Shown: in pieces, positions 36,703 through 49,569 of the stretch
Numbering within the stretch: the first letter of the stretch is position 1
Layout of the letters: the number at the start of each line of letters is the position of its first letter
Assembly (NCBI RefSeq): GCF_004121055.1
Contig: NZ_PYAL01000001.1
Location: forward strand, 992,001 to 1,056,000
Source of the DNA: Achromobacter aloeverae
GTDB lineage: Bacteria; Pseudomonadota; Gammaproteobacteria; Burkholderiales; Burkholderiaceae_B
Reading direction: 5' to 3'
Length of the DNA: 64,000 nt
Translations under genes and position numbers: made by a program
Notes under the pieces: model-generated
Database searches by the model: none
The model's input: the letters and a program-made list of their open reading frames with translations, nothing else
What the model was told of the DNA's origin: nothing

Positions 36703-36730
36703 GGCCTGTGCGTTTGCACAGGCCATTTTT
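36703..36730 (+). terminator. Rho-independent terminator after rho (distal)
   Basis: Arms GGCCTGTGC and GCACAGGCC with a GTTT loop, followed by ATTTTT. The stem sequence is nearly that of the terminator at 20413-20434, which also lies behind a GC-rich repeat. Confidence 0.85.
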
Positions 36731-36794
36731 CTTGGCGGACGCGGCGGTTCTTGGGTGGAGGCCTTGCGGAGGGAATCCTGGCGCAAAGCCGAGG

Positions 36795-39700
36795 TCAATG
36801 CTCGATGAATTCGCGGGCCCGGGCGGCGGAGTCGGGTTTGGTGGGGGATTCGAAGGGGGCTACCTTGGGGTCGTTCCAGGTGCCGGAAACGGCGTACTCG
36901 CTGGTGAGCGCGCTGGCCAGGGGATGCTTGAGGATCAACTGGCCGAGAAAGGCGCCCAGGCCCAGCAAGGGGTTGACGAAGGCGGTGGCGACGGCGGCGC
37001 CGCTGGCGTCGATGTTGGGGACGACGACGGCCTTGAGGTTCCAGGTTTCGTCGATGATGTTGGTGTCGCCGGCCAGGATGATGCTGGCCACCGGCCCCGC
37101 GACCTTGTAGTCGTCCGTGTGCGCCACGCCCTTGGACAAGGCGATATGGCCGCGGATGGTGTCGAACGGGAAGCCATCGCGCAACAGGTTGATCGGATTG
37201 AAATCCAGGCGGGCAATCCGGTTGACCGACTGCAGCGACAACAACTCCAGCAGCCGGGCGGTGCGCGAGTTGAGATGCACGAACCGCCCCTTGTCCAGGC
37301 TGAACTCCACCTTGCCCTCGACATTGGCAAGATCATGTGTCCACGGCAGGTCGTTCCAGGTCAGCGAGGCCGACGCCGATCCGCTGCCGTTGGCCAAGGT
37401 GTCCGGCCTGCCCAGGCGACCCAGGAGCTTGCCGACATCCGTCATCTGCACCGACGCATCCACCGTCAGGCCGCGATCCGCACCGCTCAAGCGCCAGATC
37501 CCCTTGGCATCCAGCGTCGCGTTATCGTTGGTGACACGCAGCTTGTCCAACTGCCAACGGCGGCCGCGCTCCAGATTCGTGCCGAGCACCTGCAAGGCGC
37601 CGACATCCTTGCCATAAAGGCGCAAGGATTCCGCCTCCAGATCGACGGCGGGAATGTCCGATAGGTCGTCGCTGCTCTTGTCCAAGGCGTCGCTGGCCTT
37701 GTTGCTATCGCCGGCATCGCCAAAGGCCAGGTATTTGAAGCGGGCAGTCACCCGGCCGGCGACATTGCCCGACGCTTCGCGCCAGGACAGGGAACCGGCC
37801 GCCTGCCGCGACTGGACATGCACCCGCCACTGCGTTTCAGCCTGGCGCTCGGCATTCAAGGTGAGGTCGTTCAGCGTCAGGCCGGACATGTGCAACTGCG
37901 GGGTCTGGACCGCGATCAGGCTGACGGGCGGCAACAGGGGCTGCGCCGGCGCGGAGGCTGCGCGACGCCCACCGGCGGCCTTGGTGGAAGCCGGGGCCGG
38001 CGTCGGGGAGAAGCCGTCGATCAGGTCCTCCCAGGCATCCGCGTCCAGTTCGGGCAGGTTGAGCTTGAGGGTGAAGCCCTGGTCCGGCAGGCTCGCCGGC
38101 AGATTGGCGCCGACGGCGCCCCGGGCGAAATACGCGCGGCGATCCGCGGGATCGCGTTCCAGCAGCACATTGATGTTCCGTCCCACGCTGCCCGTCAGCC
38201 AGACCCGGTTGCGCGCGCCCGGCGTTTGCGCCGGGCTCCATTGCACCTTCAAGGGCAGCGGCGTGGCGGCCCCCTTGCCGACCGGCGCCGGCATGTCCAA
38301 CGCCAACCCGACCAGGTCGGATTCGAGCGTCGCGTCGATATTGCCGCCGGGCAGGTACAGCAGGCGGGCGCGATAGTCCGTCTTGCCGCTGATGCGCGCC
38401 ATGGACTTGGCGCGGAACAACTGTGGCAGCGAGGCGCCGTTGACCGTGCCCTCGAAACGCAAGCCGTTGCGACTGTCCAGCAGGCTGCCGTCGATGCGCA
38501 GGGGCCCGCCCAGGAATTGGGCCGCCAGCGCGCGGGCGCTCACGTCCTGCTCGGTAAAGGCCAGTTGGCCACGCACCTGCTGGAGCGGCGGCAACTGCGG
38601 GAATAAGGTCAATTCGCTGTTGTCGAAGCTGACCGTGCCATCGACCTTGGTGTCGTCGGGATTCAGCAGGGGAACGCGCAGGGCCAGCGCCAGGCTGGCG
38701 TCGCCGGTGCCGCGCGCATCGTCCAGCAGATTGTTCAACAGGCCGCCCAGGGGCGAAGTCTTGCTTGTCGCCAGGTATGTGGCGACGGGCCCGCTGGTCT
38801 CGGCGTCCAGGGACAGCTCGGCCTTATGCTCCATGTTGGGTATGCCAGCCCTGATACCGCGCAGCGCGATCGGCGTAGCGGCCGGATCGGGCGGTTGCAG
38901 GATGCCGCCGGGCGCGGCATCCACCGTCAATGCCGCGCCGTCGATGGCGAAGCTGCCGTTCAGGCCGGACACCGCCGGCCAGCCCTTGCGCTTGTCATGG
39001 GCGGGCGCATAGTCCACGGTCGCGTCGCCGTAGCTGCCGTCGATATGGAACTTGCCGCGCGCATCCGGCTGTGTGTAGGGGAAGTCATCCAGGTCGCCCC
39101 GGATCACGAAGCTGGCGCCATGCACATCGCCCGTTCGCAAGCCGCTTTGCAGCCAGTCGCGCGCCTCCTGCGTGACGGTGGTGGGCAGGTAGCGATAAAG
39201 GGCGTTCATCCGCAAGCGCGGCAGCTTGCCGGTCAGGTCGGCGGTGCCGGCGGCCGTCTTGCCGGCGGCGCGCCAATGGCCTTGCAGGCTCAGCTCCAGG
39301 TCCGTGTTGCGCGCGGCCGCCTGGTGCAGATCGATGCCCAGCACGCCATCGTCGCCCCGCCGCGCCACGGCATCGACGTCGAACTGATCGAGCGTCACGT
39401 GCGATTGCTGTAGTACGCCCGGCACGTCCGCGGTCATGGACCGGGCCTGCAACCGCAGCGCCAGGCCTCTCGGCACGGTCGCGGTGGCGCCCAAGGGCGT
39501 GGCCCGCTGCCCCTGCGCGCCACCGCTGCGGGCCAGGGCCAGGTCGCCCAGGCTGTTCCAGACGTCGCCCGGCAGGCCGTCGACATGCAATCGCAGCATC
39601 TCCGCGGCCACCTTGGCGTCATCCCGCCACTGCCAGCCGACGCCGCGCGCGACCAGGTCGGCCGTCACGGCGCCCAGGCGCCGGCCATCCACCTGCAACC

Positions 39701-40652
39701 AGGCGCGTCCCGCCAGCCGCCCGCCGGTCGGCGGCAGTTGCACCCACGGCGCCCAGGCCGCGGGGTCCACGTCGACGAGTTCGCCGTAGAGCTGTCCATG
39801 CCAGTTGTCCAGGTTGCGGCCGTCACGGGAAAACAAGGAGCGCTCCAGCTCGCCGCGCAAGTCCACGCTGCGGCCCAGTGCGGACGGCAACTGGGCCCGC
39901 ACCGCGAAACGGTGCGTGAACAAACCGTTGAGCGAGACCAGGCTGGCATCGCGCACCACCAGGTCCGGCGTGCCGCGCAACTCGTCCTGCCAGCGCACGG
40001 TCACATGCAGCAAGGCGATCTCGCGCTGGCGCGCCAGCCAGCGCACGGCGGCGGTATCGACCAGGGGGCCGTCGCCGCGCGTGTTCAGGTCTATGGCCTG
40101 GCCGGCGACCCACAGGCGGTTGTCGCGGTCGCGCCGCAGCGTCAGGTCCAGTCCTTCGGCCCGCAGGCTGACCAGGCGCGGCACGCTGTCGAACAGGCTG
40201 CGCCAGGCCACCACGGCCTGCACGGAAGGCAGGCTTAGAACCGGCGTGGCGGGAGCGGAAATGTAGGGAACGGCATCCTGGCTGGCTGGCGCGTTCGCTG
40301 GGCCCGTGGCGGAGGAACCCGTGGCGGAGGAACCCGTGGCGGACGGCGCCGCGCCGGGTGCGCCACCGGCCGGCGCGGCGCCCGCAAGCGCGGCGCCCGC
40401 ATCGGGCGTCTCGTAGATGCGCACGCTGCTCAGGTTCAAGCGCGGGTTCAATCCATACCAGTCCGCCGAGATCTCGCCGATCTCCACGCGCGCGCCGATG
40501 GCCCGACTGGCGTACTCCTCGATCTGCGGCCGCCACTGGTCGATGCGGGGCAGCACCAGGTAGCGCACGCCGAGCAAGGCCACAGCCGCGACAAGGTACA
40601 CGGTCCAGACGACCCACATCAGGATGCGCAGGATTTTGAAGGAAAAATGCAC
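36795..40652 (-). CDS. yhdP: AsmA-like inner-membrane protein YhdP
   Basis: Very large (1285-residue) AsmA-superfamily protein thought to bridge inner and outer membranes and help move phospholipids outward. An N-terminal membrane anchor (residues about 8-30, WVVWTVYLVAAVALLGV) is followed by VEIGEISADWYGLNPRL, typical of YhdP, and by long repeating beta-groove regions. The C-terminal AsmA-like part is near LDFNPINLLRDGFPFDTIRG. Length matches the family. A Ser/Ala/Thr/Gly linker near residue 110 is encoded by a 15-bp repeat. It is divergent from glnE with an 87-bp gap and ends convergent with rho. Confidence 0.92.
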   Translation of the reverse strand: MHFSFKILRILMWVVWTVYLVAAVALLGVRYLVLPRIDQWRPQIEEYASRAIGARVEIGEISADWYGLNPRLNLSSVRIYETPDAGAALAGAAPAGGAPGAAPSATGSSATGSSATGPANAPASQDAVPYISAPATPVLSLPSVQAVVAWRSLFDSVPRLVSLRAEGLDLTLRRDRDNRLWVAGQAIDLNTRGDGPLVDTAAVRWLARQREIALLHVTVRWQDELRGTPDLVVRDASLVSLNGLFTHRFAVRAQLPSALGRSVDLRGELERSLFSRDGRNLDNWHGQLYGELVDVDPAAWAPWVQLPPTGGRLAGRAWLQVDGRRLGAVTADLVARGVGWQWRDDAKVAAEMLRLHVDGLPGDVWNSLGDLALARSGGAQGQRATPLGATATVPRGLALRLQARSMTADVPGVLQQSHVTLDQFDVDAVARRGDDGVLGIDLHQAAARNTDLELSLQGHWRAAGKTAAGTADLTGKLPRLRMNALYRYLPTTVTQEARDWLQSGLRTGDVHGASFVIRGDLDDFPYTQPDARGKFHIDGSYGDATVDYAPAHDKRKGWPAVSGLNGSFAIDGAALTVDAAPGGILQPPDPAATPIALRGIRAGIPNMEHKAELSLDAETSGPVATYLATSKTSPLGGLLNNLLDDARGTGDASLALALRVPLLNPDDTKVDGTVSFDNSELTLFPQLPPLQQVRGQLAFTEQDVSARALAAQFLGGPLRIDGSLLDSRNGLRFEGTVNGASLPQLFRAKSMARISGKTDYRARLLYLPGGNIDATLESDLVGLALDMPAPVGKGAATPLPLKVQWSPAQTPGARNRVWLTGSVGRNINVLLERDPADRRAYFARGAVGANLPASLPDQGFTLKLNLPELDADAWEDLIDGFSPTPAPASTKAAGGRRAASAPAQPLLPPVSLIAVQTPQLHMSGLTLNDLTLNAERQAETQWRVHVQSRQAAGSLSWREASGNVAGRVTARFKYLAFGDAGDSNKASDALDKSSDDLSDIPAVDLEAESLRLYGKDVGALQVLGTNLERGRRWQLDKLRVTNDNATLDAKGIWRLSGADRGLTVDASVQMTDVGKLLGRLGRPDTLANGSGSASASLTWNDLPWTHDLANVEGKVEFSLDKGRFVHLNSRTARLLELLSLQSVNRIARLDFNPINLLRDGFPFDTIRGHIALSKGVAHTDDYKVAGPVASIILAGDTNIIDETWNLKAVVVPNIDASGAAVATAFVNPLLGLGAFLGQLILKHPLASALTSEYAVSGTWNDPKVAPFESPTKPDSAARAREFIEH
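40303..40343 (-). repeat. 15-bp tandem repeat in yhdP
   Basis: Nearly three units of CCCGTGGCGGAGGAA (plus strand) encode an ATGSS repeat in the flexible linker near residue 110 of YhdP. In-frame, so copy-number change only alters linker length. Confidence 0.8.
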
Positions 40653-40739
40653 AGGAAAATGAGCGAGAGGGATAGTCTTGCGGTATCGTCCCCTTATACA
40701 TGAAATGCCTATCGGCGTCTGCGTAACTCTTTACTAGCC

Positions 40740-43604
40740 ATGTCCGCAGCTCCTCCCCTCGACCCTGCCTCCGACCCTCTCTTCGCCCCCGCGCTTGCCT
40801 GGTCCGGCTACTTGCGCCGCCGCTTGCAGGCGTACCCCGAACTGACCAGCTGGCTGGCCGGACATGCCCGGCAGCCCGTCGACCGCGCGGCGCTGGCGCG
40901 CTGGCGCGACGAGTTGGCAGCCGGCGCCGGCCACCCGGCCAGCGGCAACACGCCGGCCGGCGCCGACGCGGCGGCGGGTCCGGTGCTGCCGGTCGCGGCC
41001 TGCCGCGCCGTCCTGCGCCAATTGCGCGAACGGGTCTTCTGCACGTTGATCGTGCGTGACCTCGCCGGCCTGGCGCCGCTGGAGGAAGTGGTCGGCGCCA
41101 TGACCGGCCTGGCGGACCTGGCGATCGCCGCGGCCTATCGCAGCGTGGCGGCCGACCTGGCCGAAACGCACGGCATTCCCGTCGACCCGGCCACCGGCAA
41201 GCCGCAGGAAATGCTGATCATGGGCATGGGCAAGCTGGGCGGCGGCGAATTGAACGTCTCGTCCGATATCGACCTGGTCATGCTGTATGGCGAGGAAGGC
41301 GAAACGCCGGGGCCGCGCAAGCTCAGCTATCACGAGTTCTATGGCCGACTGACCCAGCGCATGATGCCGGTGCTGTCGGAAATGGATGCGCATGGTCACG
41401 TTTTCCGCACCGATCTGCGGCTGCGGCCTGACGGCGACGGCAGCCCCCTGGCCTGGAGCCTGGACGCCTTCGAGCTCTACCTGGTCGGCCAGGGCCGCGA
41501 ATGGGAGCGCTATGCCTGGCTGAAGGCCCGCGCCATCCCCGCCCAGGCCTTCGCGGGCAGCGACAGCGAGGCCCAGTTGCGCCAGATGGAAAGCCTGCGC
41601 ATTCCCTTTGTCTATCGCAAGTACTTCGATTTCGATGCCCTCGCCGCCCTGCGCGCCTTGCGCGAACGCATCCGCCTGGACTGGCAACGGCGCGCGCTGG
41701 GACGCAACGGCATGGACAGCGCCCTGAACATCAAGCTGGGCGATGGCGGCATCCGGGAAATCGAATTCGTGGTGCAGCTATCGCAGCTGATCCGCGGTGG
41801 CCGCATGCCGGCGCTGCGCGATCGCGGCTTGCTGGCCGCCCTCCATGCCCAGCGCGACGCCGGCATCCTGCCGGCGGCCGACGCCGAGCGGCTGGAAGCG
41901 GCCTATCGTTTCCTGCGCCGCACCGAACATGCCTTGCAATACCGCGAGGACGAACAGACCCATCTGCTGCCGGCCGATCCCGAGCCGCGCGCGGCGCTGG
42001 CGCGCGCGCTGGGCATGAGTCCCGAGGATTTCGAGCGCAGCCTGGCGGCGCACCGCGCCTTCGTCGCCGACACGTTCCGCAACGCCTTCGGCATGGCGGG
42101 CATGGAGGAAGCGGGCGCCGGCACAGCCAGCCGCCCCGAACCCGGCGCCGACATGGAAAGCGCCTTGATCGACCAGATCCACGAGCTCTTCGGCGAACAG
42201 GGTCCGGAACTGGCCGCGCGCGCCACGTCCTTGCTGGGCAGCCATCGCGTGCGCAGCCTGCCGGAGACCAGCCGGCGCCGCCTGGAAACGCTGCTGCCGG
42301 CTGCCGTGCAGGCGGCGGCGCGCACCGAGGCGCCCGCGGCGGCCACCGTGCGCCTGTTCGATCTCATCGAGCAGGTGGCGCAACGCAGCGCCTATCTGGC
42401 ACTGCTGGCCGAATACCCGGACACCCTGGCGCGCGTGGCCCGCATGATGGCCGCCAGCCCCTGGGCCGCGCAGTACCTGACCCAGCACCCCTTGCTGCTC
42501 GATAGCCTGATCGACTGGCGCACGCTCTTCGAACCGCTGGATTTCCAGCAGGTCGGCGGCCAGCTGGCCGCCGACCTGGACACCTGCGTGCTGCCGGACG
42601 GCAGCGCCGATGTCGAGCGGCAGATGAACCTGATGCGCGACGTACAGCGCCAGGCCAGTTTCCAGCTGCTGGCGCAGGACCTGGAAGGCGAGCTGACGGT
42701 GGAGAAGCTGGCCGACCAGCTGTCGGCGCTGGCCGACATGCTGCTGGCCGAGACCATCCGCCGCGTCTGGCCGCTGGTCAATCGCCAGCCGGGCGCCGAG
42801 CCGCACTTCGCGGTCGTGGCGTACGGCAAGCTGGGCGGCAAGGAACTGGGCTATTCGTCCGACCTGGACCTGGTGTTCCTCTTCGACGATCCGCGCGAGG
42901 ACGCTCCGGAGATCTATGCCAAGCTGGGCCGCCGCATGACGTCCTGGCTATCCACCATGACGTCGTCGGGACGCCTGTACGAAGTCGATCTGCGACTGCG
43001 GCCGGACGGCGACGCGGGCCTGCTGGCCGTGTCGGTGGAAGCCTTCACGGAATACCAGCGCAAGCACGCGTGGTCCTGGGAACACCAGGCCCTGACCCGC
43101 GCCCGTTATGCCGCCGGCGATGCCGCGGTCGGCGCGCGCTTCGAGGGCGTGCGGCGCGACATCCTGCTGGCCCCCCGCGACGTCGCCGCGCTGCGCGCCG
43201 ATGTGCGGGCCATGCGCGACAAGATCAGCGCCGGCCACCCGAACACCACCGGCAAGTTCGACGTCAAGCACGACCGGGGCGGCATGGTCGACGTGGAATT
43301 CGTCACGCAGTACCTGGTGCTGACGCAAGCCGCGGCGCACCCGGTATTGGTGGAGAACCTGGGCAATATCACCCTGCTGCGACTGGCCGCCGAAGCGGGC
43401 CTGCTGGAACCCGACCTGGCCGCGCGCGCCGGCGACGCCTACCGTACGCTGCGGCGGGTGCAACACGCGATGCGGCTGCAAGGGCAGGAAAAGGCCCGGG
43501 TCGCGCCGGATGCGCTGTCGAGTGAGCGGGCGGCGGTGACGGCGCTGTGGGACAAGGTACTGGGAGACCCGGCTGCGGCTGGGGACAACGCGGCGGGGGC
43601 CTAG
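40740..43604 (+). CDS. glnE: Bifunctional glutamine synthetase adenylyltransferase / deadenylase
   Basis: Controls glutamine synthetase by adding or removing AMP in response to PII and glutamine. In the 954-residue protein the two nucleotidyltransferase domains each show GxGKLGG..(S)SDx[21 protein letters not shown] near residue 161 (deadenylase) and [19 protein letters not shown] near residue 694 (adenylylase). Each is followed by its helical domain. Length is typical. The ATG at 40740 is used. It is transcribed divergently from yhdP. Confidence 0.97.
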   Translation: MSAAPPLDPASDPLFAPALAWSGYLRRRLQAYPELTSWLAGHARQPVDRAALARWRDELAAGAGHPASGNTPAGADAAAGPVLPVAACRAVLRQLRERVFCTLIVRDLAGLAPLEEVVGAMTGLADLAIAAAYRSVAADLAETHGIPVDPATGKPQEMLIMGMGKLGGGELNVSSDIDLVMLYGEEGETPGPRKLSYHEFYGRLTQRMMPVLSEMDAHGHVFRTDLRLRPDGDGSPLAWSLDAFELYLVGQGREWERYAWLKARAIPAQAFAGSDSEAQLRQMESLRIPFVYRKYFDFDALAALRALRERIRLDWQRRALGRNGMDSALNIKLGDGGIREIEFVVQLSQLIRGGRMPALRDRGLLAALHAQRDAGILPAADAERLEAAYRFLRRTEHALQYREDEQTHLLPADPEPRAALARALGMSPEDFERSLAAHRAFVADTFRNAFGMAGMEEAGAGTASRPEPGADMESALIDQIHELFGEQGPELAARATSLLGSHRVRSLPETSRRRLETLLPAAVQAAARTEAPAAATVRLFDLIEQVAQRSAYLALLAEYPDTLARVARMMAASPWAAQYLTQHPLLLDSLIDWRTLFEPLDFQQVGGQLAADLDTCVLPDGSADVERQMNLMRDVQRQASFQLLAQDLEGELTVEKLADQLSALADMLLAETIRRVWPLVNRQPGAEPHFAVVAYGKLGGKELGYSSDLDLVFLFDDPREDAPEIYAKLGRRMTSWLSTMTSSGRLYEVDLRLRPDGDAGLLAVSVEAFTEYQRKHAWSWEHQALTRARYAAGDAAVGARFEGVRRDILLAPRDVAALRADVRAMRDKISAGHPNTTGKFDVKHDRGGMVDVEFVTQYLVLTQAAAHPVLVENLGNITLLRLAAEAGLLEPDLAARAGDAYRTLRRVQHAMRLQGQEKARVAPDALSSERAAVTALWDKVLGDPAAAGDNAAGA

Positions 43605-43763
43605 CCAGCGGGAACCTCGGGAGGACGCCGTCCCTGGGGCGCGCCTGGCGCCAGGACGCCGCCTGGCGGCCATCGTCGTAAAATGGGGGTTTGGTTTCGC
43701 CGCGCCTCGCCGGCGTGGGCATCCTGCCCCCGGCCCGCGCCCCCTTCCGCCCCGGTTATCGCC

Positions 43764-44444
43764 ATGTCCGAACTCGTCCGTCCCAAACTCCAGTTGCCAG
43801 AAGGACGCCGCAAGGTGCTGTTGCACTCCTGCTGCGCGCCCTGTTCGGGCGAAGTGATGGAAGCCATGCAGGCCTCCGGCATCGACTACGCCATCTACTT
43901 CTACAATCCGAACATCCATCCGGTGAAGGAATACGAGATCCGCAAGCAGGAAAACATCCGCTTCGCCGAGCAGCATGGCATCGAGTTCATCGACGCCGAC
44001 TACGACATGGACAACTGGTTCGAGCGCGTCAAGGGCATGGAGAATGCGCCGGAACGCGGCGAGCGCTGCACCGCCTGCTTCGACATGCGCTTCGAGCGCA
44101 CCGCGCTTTACGCGCACGAGCATGGCTACGACACCATCACCAGTTCGCTGGGCATCTCGCGCTGGAAGGACATGAACCAGATCAACGGCTGCGGCGAACG
44201 CGCGGCCGCGCGCTATCCCGAACTGGTTTACTGGACCTACAACTGGCGCAAGGGCGGCGGGTCGCAACGCATGATCGAGATCAGCAAGCGCGAGAACTTC
44301 TACCAGCAGGAATATTGCGGCTGCGTCTACTCGCTGCGCGACACCAACCGGCATCGCCGTTCGCAAGGGCGCGACCGCATACACATCGGCGTCAAGTTCT
44401 ACGGCCGCGAAGGCTTGATCAACGAAGAAGATATTCAAGGGTAA
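43764..44444 (+). CDS. queH: Epoxyqueuosine reductase QueH
   Basis: Last step of queuosine synthesis in tRNA, the iron-sulfur alternative to cobalamin-dependent QueG. The 226-residue protein has the QueH (DUF208) cysteine pairs in [15 protein letters not shown] and EYCGCVYS, which bind a 4Fe-4S cluster and a second metal, and the conserved [14 protein letters not shown]. The ATG at 43764 gives the family start; an in-frame start at 43683 is rejected. It follows glnE by 159 bp on the same strand. Confidence 0.95.
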   Translation: MSELVRPKLQLPEGRRKVLLHSCCAPCSGEVMEAMQASGIDYAIYFYNPNIHPVKEYEIRKQENIRFAEQHGIEFIDADYDMDNWFERVKGMENAPERGERCTACFDMRFERTALYAHEHGYDTITSSLGISRWKDMNQINGCGERAAARYPELVYWTYNWRKGGGSQRMIEISKRENFYQQEYCGCVYSLRDTNRHRRSQGRDRIHIGVKFYGREGLINEEDIQG

Positions 44445-44641
44445 ACCCCAGGGAACCCGCCCTACGCGGCGGATCCTTTCCCCATTTGCCCATATTCACC
44501 CGCCATTTGCGCGTATTCTGCCGCCTTTTCGCGCAGCAAGCCCTTCATTCTCGACGTCGCGCCCCTGCGCCATGGAAAAGGCGCGTTTCGCGGGGGCGTA
44601 CACTCTGGCTGGTTTTTTACGCCTACGAGAATGAGGAAGCA

Positions 44642-46180
44642 ATGAACGGCGCCGAAAGTCTGGTCCATACGCTGCTCAAGAGCGGCATCGATACCTGCTT
44701 TGCCAACCCCGGCACGAGCGAAATGCATTTCGTGTCCGCGCTCGACCGCATCCCGGGCATGCGCTGCGTGCTGGCGCTGGCCGAAACCGTGGTCACCGGC
44801 GCCGCCGACGGCTATGCCCGCATCGCGGACCGTCCGGCCGCCACCTTGCTGCATTGCGGCCCTGGCCTGGCCAACGGCCTGGCGAACCTGCACAACGCGC
44901 GCCGCGCCAACTCGGCCATCGTCAACATCGTCGGCGACCAGGCGACGCACCATCGTCCGCTGGACGCGCCGCTGACCGCCGATACCGAAGGGTGGGCACG
45001 TCCGGTGTCGGCCTGGACCCGCACGTCCAGCACCGCCGAGACCATCGGCCGCGATGCCGCCGCCGCGGTCCAGGCCGCGCGCACCTCGCCCGGCCAGATC
45101 GCCACGCTGATCGCTCCGTCCGACACCTGCTGGAACCCCGGCGGCGTGGTCGCCGACGCCCTGGACGTGCCGCCCGCGCCCACCGTGGACGAAGGCGTCC
45201 TGAGCGCCATCGCGCGCATCCTGCGCACGGGCGAGCCGGCCGTGCTGTTCATGGGCAATGACGCGCTGCGCGAGGGCCCGCTGTCCGTGGCCGGCCGCAT
45301 TACGCAGAAAACCGGCGCGCGCATGATGGCGCCGACTTCCAACCGCCGCGTCGAACGGGGCGCCGGCCGCCAGCCCATCGCCCGCCTGCCCTACGCGGTC
45401 GAGCCGGCGCTGGCCGCGCTCAAGGGCGTCAAGCACCTGATCCTGGTCGGCGCCAAGGCGCCGGTGGCGTTCTTCGCCTATCCCGACAAGCCGGCGCTGC
45501 TCTATCCCGAGGACTGCCAGATCCACGTCCTCAGCCGTCCCGAGCAGGACCAGGGCGACGCCCTGGCCCGCCTGGCGGACATGCTGGCCGCGCACGAAGC
45601 CGCGCCGGTGGCGGAGCGGGTGCGCATGGAGCCGGCGCGCGGCGCCGTCACGTCGGAAGCCGTGGCACAGACCGTCACGGCCCTGCTGCCGGACCATGCC
45701 ATCGTCGTCGACGAGGGCGTGAGCTTCGGTCGCGCGTTCTACCCCGGCACGGTCAACGCCGCGCCGCACGACTGGCTGCAGATCACGGGCGGCGCCATCG
45801 GCAACGGGCTGCCGCTGGCCACCGGCGCGGCCATTGCGGCCCCGGGCCGGCGCGTGGTGTCCTTGCAGGCCGACGGGTCCGCGATGTATTCGCTGCAAGC
45901 GCTGTGGACGCAGGCGCGCGAGCAGCTGGACGTCACCACGGTGATCCTGGCCAACCGCAAGTACGCCATCCTGCTGGGCGAACTGGCGGGCGTCGGCGCC
46001 GCGGCGGGCAAGACCGCCATGGACATGCTGGACCTGACGCGCCCGGCGCTGGACTGGGTCAAGCTGGCCAACGGCATGGGCGTGGAAGCGGCCCAGGCGC
46101 AGGACATGGACCAGTTCGCGGACCTGCTCGCCGCCGCCAACAAGCGCAAGGGGCCGTTCGTGATCGAACTGCTGATCTGA
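44642..46180 (+). CDS. Thiamine diphosphate-dependent enzyme, acetolactate synthase / benzoylformate decarboxylase-like
   Basis: The 512-residue protein has the three-domain ThDP fold: an N-terminal Pyr domain with the cofactor-activating Glu in LALAETVVTGAADGYAR, a middle domain, and a C-terminal PP domain with the Mg/diphosphate motif (LQADGSAMYSLQALW ... ILANRKYAIL). It is often named acetolactate synthase large subunit, but no regulatory subunit is near and the Pyr-domain sequence is nearer to decarboxylase-type relatives. The substrate is unknown. The ATG at 44642 has GAGG 7 bp ahead. The open frame extends far upstream over queH, but only as a shadow. Confidence 0.8.
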   Translation: MNGAESLVHTLLKSGIDTCFANPGTSEMHFVSALDRIPGMRCVLALAETVVTGAADGYARIADRPAATLLHCGPGLANGLANLHNARRANSAIVNIVGDQATHHRPLDAPLTADTEGWARPVSAWTRTSSTAETIGRDAAAAVQAARTSPGQIATLIAPSDTCWNPGGVVADALDVPPAPTVDEGVLSAIARILRTGEPAVLFMGNDALREGPLSVAGRITQKTGARMMAPTSNRRVERGAGRQPIARLPYAVEPALAALKGVKHLILVGAKAPVAFFAYPDKPALLYPEDCQIHVLSRPEQDQGDALARLADMLAAHEAAPVAERVRMEPARGAVTSEAVAQTVTALLPDHAIVVDEGVSFGRAFYPGTVNAAPHDWLQITGGAIGNGLPLATGAAIAAPGRRVVSLQADGSAMYSLQALWTQAREQLDVTTVILANRKYAILLGELAGVGAAAGKTAMDMLDLTRPALDWVKLANGMGVEAAQAQDMDQFADLLAAANKRKGPFVIELLI

Positions 46181-46206
46181 TCCGGCGGACGGAAACAGGT
46201 ACGCGG

Positions 46207-46238
46207 GCCCCCACGCCGATGGCGCGGGGGCTTTTTTT
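46207..46238 (+). terminator. Rho-independent terminator of the ThDP enzyme gene
   Basis: GCCCCC-A-CGCC pairs with GGCG-C-GGGGGC around a GAT loop (one internal mismatch) and is followed by seven T residues, 26 bp after the stop. Confidence 0.88.
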
Positions 46239-46259
46239 CGTCTCGAACCGCCCCCCGGG

Positions 46260-46301
46260 AAAAAAAAACGGGACCGTCAGGAAGACGGCCCCGCTCTTTT
46301 T
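46260..46301. terminator. Bidirectional terminator between the ThDP enzyme gene and clpB
   Basis: CGGGACCGTC (46269-46278) pairs with GACGGCCCCG (46284-46293), with one mismatch. On the minus strand it is followed by nine T residues (46268-46260), making it the clpB terminator. On the plus strand CTCTTTTTA follows, so it can act both ways. Confidence 0.85.
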
Positions 46302-46342
46302 ATCCGGGCGCAGCGGCGGCGGACGGCGCCGCCTTGCCGCGC

Positions 46343-48937
<2,595 letters not shown>

Positions 48938-49045
48938 AATGTTCGCTTTGGCCCCAGTGCCACCGAGCCGCGGGGCGGTTCGTGACGGCGGGCGCTGAAT
49001 ATGGAGTTGGACATCCGGCCTGGGACGGCCGGCTCGATGATCAGC

Positions 49046-49073
49046 AAATGCGGGCTGGACAGCCGTTTTCAAG
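49046..49073 (-). promoter_or_regulatory. Sigma-32-type heat-shock promoter of clpB
   Basis: On the minus strand CTTGAAA (49073-49067) and CCGCATTT (49053-49046) are separated by 13 bp. This fits the RpoH consensus CTTGAAA-N11-15-CCCCATNT with one or two mismatches in the -10. The predicted start leaves a leader of about 100 nt before the clpB ATG. Confidence 0.65.
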
Positions 49074-49098
49074 ACCCTGGCTGGGCCAGGGACATTCC

Positions 49099-49569
49099 AT
49101 GAGCATATACGTTTTTGTCTACGGGACCCTGCGCGCCGGCGAAATCAACGACCTGGCGCGGGCGGCGGCGCGGCGGGGCCTGACGGCGCCGCGGCCGGTG
49201 GGCCGGGGGACGGTGCGGGGCACGCTATATGATTTTGGCGACTGGCCCGGGCTGCTGCCGGACGGCGGCGGCCAGGCCATCGTGGGCGACATCCACGAGG
49301 TGGATCCGGCCCTGCTGGCGCTGATGGACGAAATCGAGGAAGTCGATCCCTCGGGCGGGTCGTGTTTCCTGCGGCGGAAGACCCGGGTAAGGCTCGAAGC
49401 CCCGGCGCGGGCGGCCGGGGGCCGAGGCGAGGTCGGGGTCGGCGTCGGGAAGGAGACCTTCCTGGACTGCTATTACTATCCGATCGATCCCGCCTGGGCC
49501 GGCGCCGCGCTGGCCACGCCGGCGACCGATTGGGTCGCCTATCGGCGCGGCCGCGCCAGGCCGGCCTAG
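49099..49569 (+). CDS. Gamma-glutamylcyclotransferase-fold (GGCT/AIG2-like) protein
   Basis: The 156-residue protein starts [18 protein letters not shown]; the YGTLR loop is the substrate-binding signature of the gamma-glutamylcyclotransferase/AIG2 fold. A catalytic-type glutamate would be in the DEIEEVDP region. A Gly/Val-rich insert (residues about 105-118) lies before DCYYYPIDP. Members act on gamma-glutamyl amines or peptides, but the substrate here is unknown. The start lies divergent to clpB. The TAG stop shares bases with the aceB stop on the other strand through the palindrome CTAG. Confidence 0.85.
   Translation: MSIYVFVYGTLRAGEINDLARAAARRGLTAPRPVGRGTVRGTLYDFGDWPGLLPDGGGQAIVGDIHEVDPALLALMDEIEEVDPSGGSCFLRRKTRVRLEAPARAAGGRGEVGVGVGKETFLDCYYYPIDPAWAGAALATPATDWVAYRRGRARPA

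Noticed and set aside
43691-44641. Upstream half of a frame that runs into the ThDP enzyme
   Set aside because: It overlaps queH in another frame; family start and ribosome site are at 44642.
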